DNA from: Spirogloea muscicola | Taxonomy: Eukaryota; Streptophyta; Zygnematophyceae; Spirogloeales; Spirogloeaceae | Reading direction: 5' to 3' | NCBI GenBank assembly: GCA_009602725.1 | Contig: WELB01000001.1 | Location: 423,290-434,557 of the forward strand | DNA length: 11,268 bases | Part shown: in pieces, positions 1 through 6,575 of the stretch | How the letters are laid out: every line of letters starts with the position of its first letter | How positions within the stretch are numbered: the stretch's first letter is position 1 | Program-made: the position numbers and the translations under genes | The notes under the pieces: model-generated | Databases searched by the model: none | Told to the model about the DNA's origin: nothing | Seen by the model: only the letters and a program-made list of their open reading frames with translations

Positions 1-315
1 GGGAGGAGGAGGGGAGGGGAGGAGAGGGGCGGAGCTGGGAGGTGCTGGACTGCCAACTGGAGCTCGGAGGAAGAGCAGTGCGGGAGGGTGAGCTGGAGGG
101 TGAGGGAGGGAGGAGGGAGGGAGGAGGGAGGTGGGGTTGGGCGCCCAGCTCAGAAGCCCTCACCCCTCTCCTCCTCCCCTCTGAACCCTATGCCGTAGTC
201 ACAAGCCTTTTCCCTTCACAGACCGCTCCTCGAGTCACAACCCCTGCACTTCAGTTTCTGTTGAGTCCCAGTCATTCTGCTCAGCGCAAGGGACAGCGCC
301 GGCCCGGCTGAAGCC
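1..315 (+). promoter_or_regulatory. G/A-rich upstream and leader region of the SET-domain gene
   Basis: This stretch lies upstream of the ATG at 316. Bases 1-35 and 76-140 are long runs of G and A on the plus strand (GGGAGG-type units), and 140-315 has mixed composition. No TATA box at a convincing distance was seen. A single AACCCTA, resembling the plant telo-box, sits at 184-190, but one copy is not meaningful. The bases just before the start (GAAGCC before ATGG) fit a good eukaryotic initiation context, so the proximal part is probably 5' leader. The promoter role is inferred only from position. Confidence 0.4.
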
Positions 316-786
316 ATGGACTCTGCGCTGGAGAGCGAGATGCTGGCGCCGGCGGCGCCGGCGGACGCGGCAGTGAGCGCCTGAGCTGACGCCAGTGTCA
401 GGATAATAAATTTGGATTGTGCATTGAGTGATGGAGGGGCTGAGTTGTCAGAGGCACGCTGAAGCGCTCTACGGCCTTTGCAGAGCTACTACACGGAGCT
501 GGCGGCGGCGGGGGGGGGCCCGGGCCTCGCCATTTGCAGCGCCGGCGACGGCAAAGGCAAAGGTCTGCTGCCGTCGGACTGAGGTTATGGGTTTTAGGCA
601 AGATCGTGACTATTAACGGCAGCTTTAGATGAAGAAGGTAGCCAAGGCATTGTGCCATGCACGGGTGAGCGTGGGATTAAGAAGCGGCGGAGGCGTGCAG
701 GGCTCTTTGCGTGCCGCTGCTTCGAGGAGGGCGCCCTTGTGCTCAACGAGCCCAAATTGGTGGGCGCCCAGCACACGGCGAACAAG
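316..786 (+). CDS. N-terminal exons of an ATXR2/SMYD5-type SET-domain protein (3' part not found)
   Basis: Three exons are supported: 316-372, 484-562 and 701-786. Donors are GTGAGC (373), GTCTGC (563) and GTGAGC (787); acceptors are TTTGCAG (to 483) and GCGTGCAG (to 700). Exon 1 ends in phase 0. Exon 2 ends in phase 1, and its last G joins GG of exon 3 to keep one frame. The joined product of 74 residues starts MDSALESEML and runs through SYYTELAAAGG, then GDGKGKGLFACRCFEEG, ALVLNEPKLVGAQHTANK. The G-K-G-K-G-L-F-A stretch followed by a hydrophobic strand is the typical start of SET domains of the SMYD type (S-adenosylmethionine-dependent protein lysine methyltransferases). The LVGAQH..NK tail resembles plant ATXR2 and its relatives. 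In those proteins a Cys pair, a MYND-like zinc region and the NHSC-containing SET core follow. None of these was found in 787-6575 on this strand. The gene may continue through a long repeat-filled intron, continue beyond the window, or be truncated. The family call is fairly sure; the completeness of the gene is unknown. Confidence 0.72.
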
Positions 787-1020
787 GTGAGCGAGAGAGG
801 GAAAGCGAGATGGTGTGAAGGCGAGACTGGGAGGAGGGTGGAGAGGAGGGAAGAAGTAGAGTAGAATGTCGAGAAGGAGGGCGATGTGATTGAGCATGCA
901 CAAGCATGCACGTGCGCGAGCGACAAGAGGGAGGAAGGGAGGGAGGGAGGGAGGGAGGGAGGGAGGGAGAGGAAGGGAGAGAGGGAGGGACGGCACTCAA
1001 ATCTGCCGAGAAAAAGGGAA
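787..1020 (+). repeat. Purine-rich tract with (GGGA)n microsatellite
   Basis: Just after the donor of SET exon 3 the plus strand becomes strongly G/A-rich. It holds eight perfect tandem GGGA units at 937-968 and imperfect GGGA/GAGA continuation to about 990. The apparent reading frames across it (Arg/Glu/Gly on plus, Pro/Ser/Leu on minus) come from low complexity and are not genes. The G runs could form quadruplex structures. It probably lies in an intron. Confidence 0.8.
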
Positions 1021-1022
1021 GA

Positions 1023-1175
1023 GCTCGCCCATAGAGAAGAGGAAGAAGGCTCGCCCATAAAGAAGGGGCTGGCAAAGCCAACCCAAAAGAATGGAGAAAA
1101 ACGACTCTTTCAACAGAGGGCGAATGCTGTGGAAAGCCGAGCCCGGAAAACACGACCGAAACACGGACAAGGTCC
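1023..1175 (-). repeat. Hairpin interspersed repeat, copies 1 and 2 (minus orientation)
   Basis: GCTCGCCCAT occurs at 1023-1032 and 1049-1058. It is followed by the hairpin core GGCTGGC-AAA-GCCAACC at about 1067-1083 and then GAATGG. A second degraded copy at about 1118-1175 keeps GGGCGA, AAAGCC.AGCCCGGAAAA and GGACAAGGTCC. Read on the minus strand, this gives the family order: GGACCTTGTCC, CATTCTTTT, GGGCTGGC, loop, GCCAGCCC, pyrimidine run, ATGGGCGAGC. No coding capacity was seen. It is probably a small non-autonomous element. Confidence 0.65.
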
Positions 1176-1272
1176 ACAGGGAGGTGGTCACAACGGCTGG
1201 ACCCGTTGACCCGGCTTGCGCGCCGCGCTGTCCCGCAGGCCGGGCGAGCAGGCCGACATCAACGCTATCTCA

Positions 1273-1331
1273 TGTGTTCATTCTTTTTCTTGGGCTGGCT
1301 GTTCCAGCCCCTATCCTCAATGGGCGAGCCC
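1273..1331 (+). repeat. Hairpin interspersed repeat, copy 3
   Basis: TTCATTCTTTTT is followed by GGGCTGGCT (1292-1300), a three-base loop, CCAGCCCC (1304-1311) and ATGGGCGAGCCC (1320-1331). This is the plus-orientation form of the family, with both hairpin arms well kept. Confidence 0.65.
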
Positions 1332-1401
1332 TTTCTTTTCTATCTCAGCGCCGGCCGGGCTGTGGCGGCAGAAGAAAGCGCGGCCCATTTGAACTGGTGG
1401 C

Positions 1402-1436
1402 TTTGAGAGGCCAGCCCAAAGGAATGGACAAGGTCT
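1402..1436 (-). repeat. Hairpin interspersed repeat, fragment (copy 4)
   Basis: A partial minus-orientation copy consists of GCCAGCCC (1410-1417) followed by AAAGGAATGGACAAGGTC. It keeps only one hairpin arm and the outer GGACAAGGTC end. Confidence 0.55.
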
Positions 1437-1524
1437 GAAGGAGCCGGATGGCGCAGAAAGCGAGGTACTAAGTGCTAAGACGGCAGCAAGGGGACTCGCA
1501 GTAACTCTAGTCAGTAGATGCAAA

Positions 1525-1822
1525 TTGATCCTGCCGATTCCATGGGGAGCCGGACTTCCATGTGCAGGTGTCCATTCTTTTGTTTATTCCTTTCGGGCTG
1601 GCCTCTGCCAGCCCCTCTTCTCTATGATGGGCGCGCACTCTCATTGCGCAGGTGTACCGCATGCCCTTGTCCGTCTCGCTGCAGAGGTCCATGGCCCACA
1701 CGTTGCATCTGCGTGCCGGTCGTGCCCTAGCTGCAGCCTCTTGTCCTGGCCAGGGGACCCATTACCAGGAGCCCAGTTTCTCCGACCTCTGGCTGCTTAG
1801 CAGGGGTACTAAGTATATTGTA
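1525..1822 (+). repeat. Local duplicated module, copy A (contains a hairpin repeat)
   Basis: The module runs: GATTCCATGGGG near 1538; a hairpin repeat at 1569-1638 (GTCCATTCTTTT, TTCGGGCTGGC, GCCAGCCCC, TCTATGATGGGCGCGC); then CGCAGGTGTACCGCATGC at 1647-1664; AGGTCCATGGCCC; TTGCATCTGCGTGCCGGTCG; and CTAGCTGCAGCCTCT near 1742. The same order recurs at about 1823 and 2560. This copy stays open in the frame reading QVYRMPLSVSLQRSMAH, so an exon-derived origin is possible, but I recognise no protein family. Confidence 0.6.
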
Positions 1823-2130
1823 GCTGCTTGATTCCATGGGTGCTAACTTCATCGTTTCCCCTTGGCCCCTTCGACCTTTGTTCATTCTTTTTGCTGGGTT
1901 GGCCTCTCCCAGCCGCCGCCCTCTCATGGAAGCATCTTTCTTCAACGCCGCTTGCTTGCTAGCGCAGGTGTTCTGCATGCGCCTGTCCATATGCCTCCAG
2001 CGGTCCATGGCCCTCGCCTTGCATCTGCATGTTGGCCGTGCTCTAGCTGCAGCCTCTGGCTTTCGTCAATCAAGGGATTGCTTTCCAGCGGCTAGTCTTT
2101 CTTGACTTGCAGCTGCGAACTAGCTCTCCT
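1823..2130 (+). repeat. Local duplicated module, copy B
   Basis: It has the same order as the copy to its left: GATTCCATGGGTG near 1829; a hairpin repeat at 1877-1932 (TTCATTCTTTTTGC, GGGTTGGCC, CCCAGCC, CTCATGGAAGC); GCGCAGGTGTTCTGCATGC at 1962-1980; CAGCGGTCCATGGCCC; CATCTGCATGTTGGCCGTG; CTAGCTGCAGCCTCTGGC; and TTCGTCA..GGGATT followed by AGCGGCTAG. Clear base substitutions and small indels against the other copies show an old duplication. Confidence 0.6.
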
Positions 2131-2283
2131 TTCCATCCCCCTGTGGATGAGCTTCTTGTTGACTACGGATGGCTGTTCAACGAGGGCTTCATTGCTGGAT
2201 AAAGACGAGAAAGCACTTCGATGAAGGAAAGGAGTTGCCCAAAGAAGCTCAGTCATATAAGGGGCACTAGCTACAGAGAAGCT

Positions 2284-2330
2284 CATTCAAAGGGGGCGAT
2301 GCTGTCAAAAGCCAGCCCGAAAAGAGGAGG
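2284..2330 (-). repeat. Hairpin interspersed repeat, fragment (minus orientation)
   Basis: AAAGGGGGCGATGCTGTC and AAAAGCCAGCCCGAAAAG match the minus-orientation form of the subtype whose 3' part reads CAGCCCTCGCCCCCTTTGG. The outer GGACAAGGTC end is not kept. Confidence 0.5.
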
Positions 2331-2559
2331 CAATTGTGTGTGGATGGAGGGCCGAGTAGACAGCACAAAGGCAGGAACATTCACAGATGAGCGGGCCATC
2401 CTGGTGATTCCTTCTTTACCTCCGCGCTATCCGCATTCCGTTTCTTTTGGACCTTGTCGTCTCTTCTGGACCTTATCGTTCTTCTGTGTGCTGGCCCTTG
2501 GCGCTGAGTTACCATCCTCCGTGGAATTTGCTTAGTAGTGATTCAGCGCTTTCTGGCCC

Positions 2560-2935
2560 ATTTGGACCTTGTGTATTATTTTCGGGCTGGCTTTGACAGC
2601 CCTCGCCCCCTTTGGATGAGCTTCGCACTCTCTTTAAGAGTGGAAGAGCCCATTCTTTTTTCTTCTTCTGCAAGAGCTACTTGCCATCTCCCATGTACGT
2701 CACCTGCGGCCAAGCCAACCCGCTCAGGAACCCTCTGGAGGTGAGCAGGCTGACTTCAACGCCGCTGGCTCGTTGGCCCAGGTCTACCGCATGCGCTTGT
2801 CCATTTCCCTTTAGCGGTCCATAATCCAAGCCTTGCACCTGCAGGCTGGCCGTGGTCTCGCTGCAGCCTCTGGCATTCGTCAGGGGGATTAGTTTCCGGC
2901 AGCTAGCCTTTCGGATGTGCGGCTCCTCGATCGTA
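2560..2935 (+). repeat. Local duplicated module, copy C (contains a hairpin repeat)
   Basis: A hairpin repeat at 2564-2621 (GGACCTTGT, TTCGGGCTGGC, GACAGCCC, TCGCCCCCTTTGGATGAGC) precedes TTCAACGCCGCTGG (about 2756-2769). Then come CCCAGGTCTACCGCATGC (2778-2794), TAGCGGTCCATAATCC, CACCTGCAGGCTGGCCGTGG, GCTGCAGCCTCTGGC and ATTCGTCAGGGGGATTAG. The frame that is open in copy A has a TAG here, so if the module was ever coding it has decayed. Confidence 0.6.
2675..2740 (+). other. Candidate exon of 22 codons, unassigned
   Basis: A strong pyrimidine tract with CTTCTTCTGCAAG (ending 2674) precedes 66 nt that are open in phase 0. A GTGAGC donor starts at 2741. The encoded peptide is SYLPSPMYVTCGQANPLRNP plus LE. 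The phase would fit after SET exon 3, but the peptide does not look like the Cys-pair segment expected there. It lies inside duplicated module copy C, so it may be a relic. No family is recognised. Confidence 0.25.
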
Positions 2936-3049
2936 GTCTTAAAGTGGTTCGTCTTACCCCAATTCGTCTTACCCCAATGGGCGAGCCTTCTTCCTTACCC
3001 CAATTCTGAGATAGCGCTTTTGGCCCCTTTGTAGTTTGGCCCCTTCAAC
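2936..3049. other. Short unassigned spacer before the repeat cluster
   Basis: It contains a direct duplication of a CGTCTTACCCCAAT-type unit (around 2950-2980) and a GGGCGAGCCTTCTT piece that resembles the end of the hairpin repeat. No coding signal is seen. Confidence 0.4.
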
Positions 3050-3265
3050 GAACCTTGTCGATTCTTTTCGGGCTGGCTTATCACAATATTGTCCATTCTT
3101 TCCGGGCTGGCTTTGAAGGGAATGTGTTCGCCCATAGAGAAGAGTGGCTGGCAACTGGCTTTGCTGGCCCCCTTTTTCTATGGGCGAGCACTTTCTTCTT
3201 GCTAGCCCCTCTTTTTCTGTGGGCGAGCAATTTCTTATCACAGCCATTGCCCCCACTGGGAGAGC
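3050..3265. repeat. Cluster of nested and inverted hairpin-repeat copies
   Basis: Two partial plus-orientation copies (about 3050-3082 and 3084-3118) keep CTTGTC.ATTCTTT, CGGGCTGGCTT. A minus-orientation arm at 3125-3153 (GTTCGCCCATAGAGAAGAG, TGGCTGGC) then faces a plus-orientation arm at 3164-3189 (GCTGGCCCCC, CTATGGGCGAGC). Together they form a larger imperfect palindrome. Two more plus-strand tails follow: GCTAGCCCCT..GTGGGCGAGC at 3201-3228 and CAGCCATTGCCCCCACTGGG (AGAGC) at 3241-3265. The cluster suggests repeated insertion or local rearrangement. Confidence 0.65.
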
Positions 3266-3334
3266 CGCTACTCTGGAGGGTCAGCAAGGCGAAAAGAGTA
3301 AGAGACGAAACCACCAGTCCATGGGGGAATATGG

Positions 3335-3441
3335 GACGGCAAAAGGGGAAAGGGGGGGAAGGCGGGTGACCCGCTCAGTAACCACGAATCAGCACAAGGG
3401 GGGGAGGAAGGGGGGCGGAAGGAAGTCGACCCCCCCCCCGG
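3335..3441. repeat. G-run / C-run low-complexity tract
   Basis: The plus strand has several G runs (for example 3398-3404 and the AAGGGGGGCGG just after), followed within 40 bases by a run of about ten C starting near 3430. The two halves could pair with each other, or each form a G-quadruplex on its own strand. Homopolymers like these are also common places for sequencing errors. Confidence 0.6.
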
Positions 3442-3606
3442 TCGCCTCCCGTCTACGCCCTGCCGCCCCCGCGCCCGACAGCCTCCCGAGGCCGCCGCCA
3501 GCGCCAGCGCCAGCGCCGCCGCGGCCTCCCTGCCGCCTCCCACCCTGCCGCCGGCTTAGCCTCCGGCACGACAGCCTCCGCGCCACGCAAACTGAGCCGC
3601 AAAGAG
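3442..3606. other. GC-rich, exon-like island without an assigned gene
   Basis: Composition rises sharply to GCC/CGC-rich sequence, like that of the first exons of both recognised genes, and falls back after about 3606. On the plus strand one frame gives an Ala/Ser/Pro-rich stretch ending at a TAG at about 3557-3559. Another stays open through SAPRKLSRKEKSRHCG to a stop near 3626. The minus strand is open as a Gly/Arg-rich stretch. None matches a family I know. It could be an undetected exon, the promoter island of another gene, or biased noncoding DNA. Confidence 0.3.
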
Positions 3607-3748
3607 AAGAGTCGCCATTGCGGATAGTAGAGGCAGCAGCAAGAGACTGGCACCATTCCCAAACACCTGAATTGACAGGCATGCAGATAGATGACATACA
3701 CCGGTAGCCAACCATGCAGCCTTTGTGAAAGGAAAAGAAATAGCAAGT

Positions 3749-3809
3749 GGCTCTCCCAAACGGTGCGAGGGCTGTAAACAGCCAGCCCAGAAAGATTTGA
3801 CAAGGTCCA
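3749..3809 (-). repeat. Hairpin interspersed repeat (minus orientation)
   Basis: GGCTCTCCCAAACGGTGCGAGGGC is followed by TGTAAACAGCCAGCCCAGAAAG and TTTGACAAGGTCC. This is a nearly full-length minus-orientation copy of the subtype ending in GCCCCCTTTTGGAAGAGC. The hairpin arms GGGCTG and CAGCC pair around TAAA. Confidence 0.65.
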
Positions 3810-4515
3810 AAGGTAATTAGTGAGCCACTGGCCCAGCAAGCGGGCCAGGTGAGCGACGGGGCTGTAGCGATCTGCCGGCATGTCGCGAGTTGCTCAGGAT
3901 TGGAGTATGTCGCCAGAGTTGCTCACCACACAAGACAGAGTTGCACGAGCAGCATCAGCAGCAGTGCTCGTCAGTGTTGTTCCAAGCCGATGTGTTTAGT
4001 CATCCAGCTGGGCTTGAGACGACATTTCAAGTCCAGCTTGCCCACCCTCAACCCCAGCAGCCTGCATGTGCGGTCCCAATTGTGTATTGCACTGCTAGTC
4101 ATTCAGAGGCATTTGCAGCAGCCAAAGCCAAACATATGCTCTCAGACTTCCCGTATTTGCATGCTCAGTCGCCACAAAGTGTTTACGAAAGCACAAGTTT
4201 ACACGCATGCATCCTACTTACCTCTCACTGCCAGGTGCTTTGCAGTAGCGTTCACTAGAACGTCTGCTGGCCTCTCCCCACCTGTTTGTGCAAGAGTGCA
4301 TGCTCAGCCGCTCATTGTGCAGTGTTCTGAGTGCTGCTGTGAAGCTTGATGTCGAGCGCGGCACTCATCACAGCAGATCAGCGGAATGCCCATTTGCAAT
4401 CGCACTTCAACGCTTTGGAATGTCACACTAATTCTTAGTGCTGCATGCGCTGCAACAAATTGTCAAATATTCCCTTTCAGAATTGCTTCCAATCGTAAAA
4501 GGGCTTCTCTCTCTT
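3810..4515. other. Unassigned region, no recognised gene
   Basis: Two overlapping plus-strand frames stay open for 166 codons (3849-4349) and 122 codons (3890-4258). Their translations are rich in Ser, His, Gln and Cys without a recognisable domain, and the third frame is also open over part of the region, so the signal is weak. A short direct duplication (ATGTCGC.(A)GAGTTGCTCA) lies at 3880-3897 and 3907-3925. Nothing here matches the missing zinc-binding or SET core of the upstream gene. Confidence 0.35.
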
Positions 4516-4573
4516 GGGCCTTGTCCATTTTTTAGGCTGGCCTTTCACAGCCATCGCCCCCTTTTGGAAGAGC
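4516..4573 (+). repeat. Hairpin interspersed repeat, rightmost copy found
   Basis: GGGCCTTGTCCATTTTTT is followed by AGGCTGGCC, TTTCACAGCC and ATCGCCCCCTTTTGGAAGAGC. This is a near full-length plus-orientation copy. I found no further copy to the right, including in the introns of the SEUSS-like gene. Confidence 0.65.
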
Positions 4574-6575
4574 CTCCTTCTTCTTCGAGCACTTGCTTTG
4601 CCGAGTGGTCTCCTCATTGTGCCACTTTCGACGTTGTCCAGATCCTCAAACACTGCCTTCGTTTGCAACAGCATCTTTCTCGTGGCCATTGAGGGGTGCT
4701 ATGGCAACAGTGAGACATTGGAAAAGGCCTTTTTGGGCCTGTGCGTTGGAGACTTCAAAGACAACAACACAGCACACAGGCACAGCGACAAGGTAACGTG
4801 CAAAAGAGATTAGAGAGAGGGCGGGACAGGCTGCCACGCAGGATGCGGCGACTACCAGCTCCCGCATATTCATGGGCATTGACCATTGCAGTGTCTGTTA
4901 TCTGTCTCCACTGGTCATCTGTCGGCTGGGTCACGGTACGCAGAAAAACACTTGCAGACAGACCGGATCGGGCCACGGCCAATCTTCCTCCTTTGTCACA
5001 GTCATTTCCTCCCATAAGTTTGCCTCTTCGAAAGGAGGTTTGCATACGATTGCGGATACAGCGTTGGGTTTTGAACTCAGGATCGGCGTCTGCGTCGCCG
5101 TGGGGCATCTCCAGAGCTGCAGTCCTCCTCTGCCTCTCTGTCCTATGGATGATTTGTGTACTAAGCGGATCTGGTCCTCTATCACTAACTATAATTTTCT
5201 CTCCTCGTGGCAAGAGGGTGGCGCAGCCACCGTGCCTTTCGCCCTCGTACGCCGCGCCCCAAGGAGGTTGCGGGACGGAGATTGAAGGGTTCAGGACTCG
5301 AAGAAGTTGAGGGTTTGCCTTGGGGGTACCGCAGCAGGCCCAGCTAAACGATGACCAGGAAAGGCGGGTCGTGATTGTGATGGTCAATGACCAGGGGCCG
5401 TAAATCGACTCTTCGAGGTAACATGATTCTCCCTGGACTTACGTCTAGCCATAGTAGTCAATAATGCTGTAGCTCACACCAGCAAGCTGTCGCCTTGCCC
5501 AGCTGTCCAGCCACGCACCCCAGGCAGCCGCAGTAGAGGGAAACGGTCATCAATACGTTCGGAATGATATTCTTACATTCCACGCTGTAGCTTCTTCTGA
5601 AGCAAGATATGGTGTTCTCGACATCTCGCTTAGCCAAGTGTGAGGAAGCCCCTCAAGGCAACTTTATCATCTGTCGAGTCCCACTGCGTAATTTAGCTCT
5701 CAATGTGGGTAGGTGCGTAGCTTATGCGTGCCCCGTCTGCATCCCTTCTTGTCGGCAAGTGGGAGAGCGAACCCTCAAGGACCCACCTCCTTAGCGGGTG
5801 AGCGACTGCCCCTGGGGCAGCATACACAAACTGACATCCGATACTCTGCACTTTCCACACAAGGGCCAAGTCTGGCCAAGGTCGGCTGCTCTGCAGACCC
5901 CGAAGCTAACGCACAACACAAAAGTCACAGTACGAGACATAATCTTTCATAAATGGCTTCAGCCCCAAGGAAGCGTGGTGGGGACTGCGGCCCTTTCAGA
6001 GCAGCGGCACATTTGTGGACCTGACCACGCTCATGCATAGGTGAAGGAAGAGGCTACCTCCAAGCCCGCAAGATGGCAATCCGTAGTAGCCCTTTGAAGC
6101 AGAATTATGCAGCACAATCTTGTAAGATGATGCAATGGCAGATCTGCCCAGAAACATCATGTATACTTGTTTGGACCATGCACCAAAGCGGCGGTCATAC
6201 TCAAGTGCAAAGCACCTAGCTCTGCATGTGATTGGGCTCCGGACAAAATCCTTTCTTTGTTGCTTGTGGTAATTATAATATTCTGACTAAGTCTGCGGGA
6301 ACCTGCAGTACCAATAACACCAGTGATGATCCTTTTCTGTCACCTCAAGATGACGTGAGTCTTGGCATGATGCACACCAAGACAGGGGAGATCTGACCGT
6401 TTCGTACAACATGCCATGTGACTACTCCTTCAGCCAATGATGCAAAGTCCGTTTGCACCTTGCACCACTGGCTGAAAGCGCCACAGCAAAAGGCGGCTGG
6501 CATGGGAATTTGCATGCTAAGTCTTCCTGAAAGGCAGGAAGCGTGAGGGCATATAGATACTCGCGGCAGCTCAGA
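4574..6575. other. Intergenic or unassigned region with only weak exon-like stretches
   Basis: No gene is recognised. Exon-like pieces on the plus strand include a frame ending GDFKDNNTAHRHSDK before a GTAACG donor at 4793; a frame after CCGCAG near 5533 (YVRNDILTFHAVASSEARYG, open until a TGA near 5640); an overlapping frame FSTSRLAKCEEAPQGNFIIC before a GTAGGT near 5708; and an 80-codon open frame at 5798-6040. Long frames are open on both strands at 4741-5387 but show no domain. The bases just below 6576 should hold the 3' untranslated region of the minus-strand gene. No poly(A) signal could be assigned with confidence. Confidence 0.4.

Noticed and set aside
184-190. AACCCTA resembling a plant telo-box or a telomere repeat
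   Set aside because: A single seven-base match in a 315-base region is expected by chance, and there is no tandem array.
594-1177. Long overlapping minus-strand reading frames rich in Pro, Ser and Leu
   Set aside because: They run across the (GGGA)n and purine tract. The composition explains the absence of stops, and exon 3 of the SET gene lies on the other strand.
1525-2935. CRISPR-like array because of repeated blocks
   Set aside because: Repeat units are long, diverged, unevenly spaced and embedded in eukaryotic gene structure; there are no uniform direct repeats with spacers and no cas genes.
3144-3707. 187-codon plus-strand frame
   Set aside because: It starts inside the hairpin-repeat cluster and runs through the G and C runs into the GC-rich island; Arg/Pro/Gly-rich translation with no motif.
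4741-5387. Long open frames on both strands (189 codons plus, 210 codons minus)
   Set aside because: Neither product shows a domain, motif or convincing start context. Both strands being open at once suggests chance, though a search would be needed to exclude an unknown gene.
5560-5710. Possible PARP-like fragment (GNFIICRVPL)
   Set aside because: The resemblance covers only a few residues, lacks the catalytic motifs and would require a frameshift.
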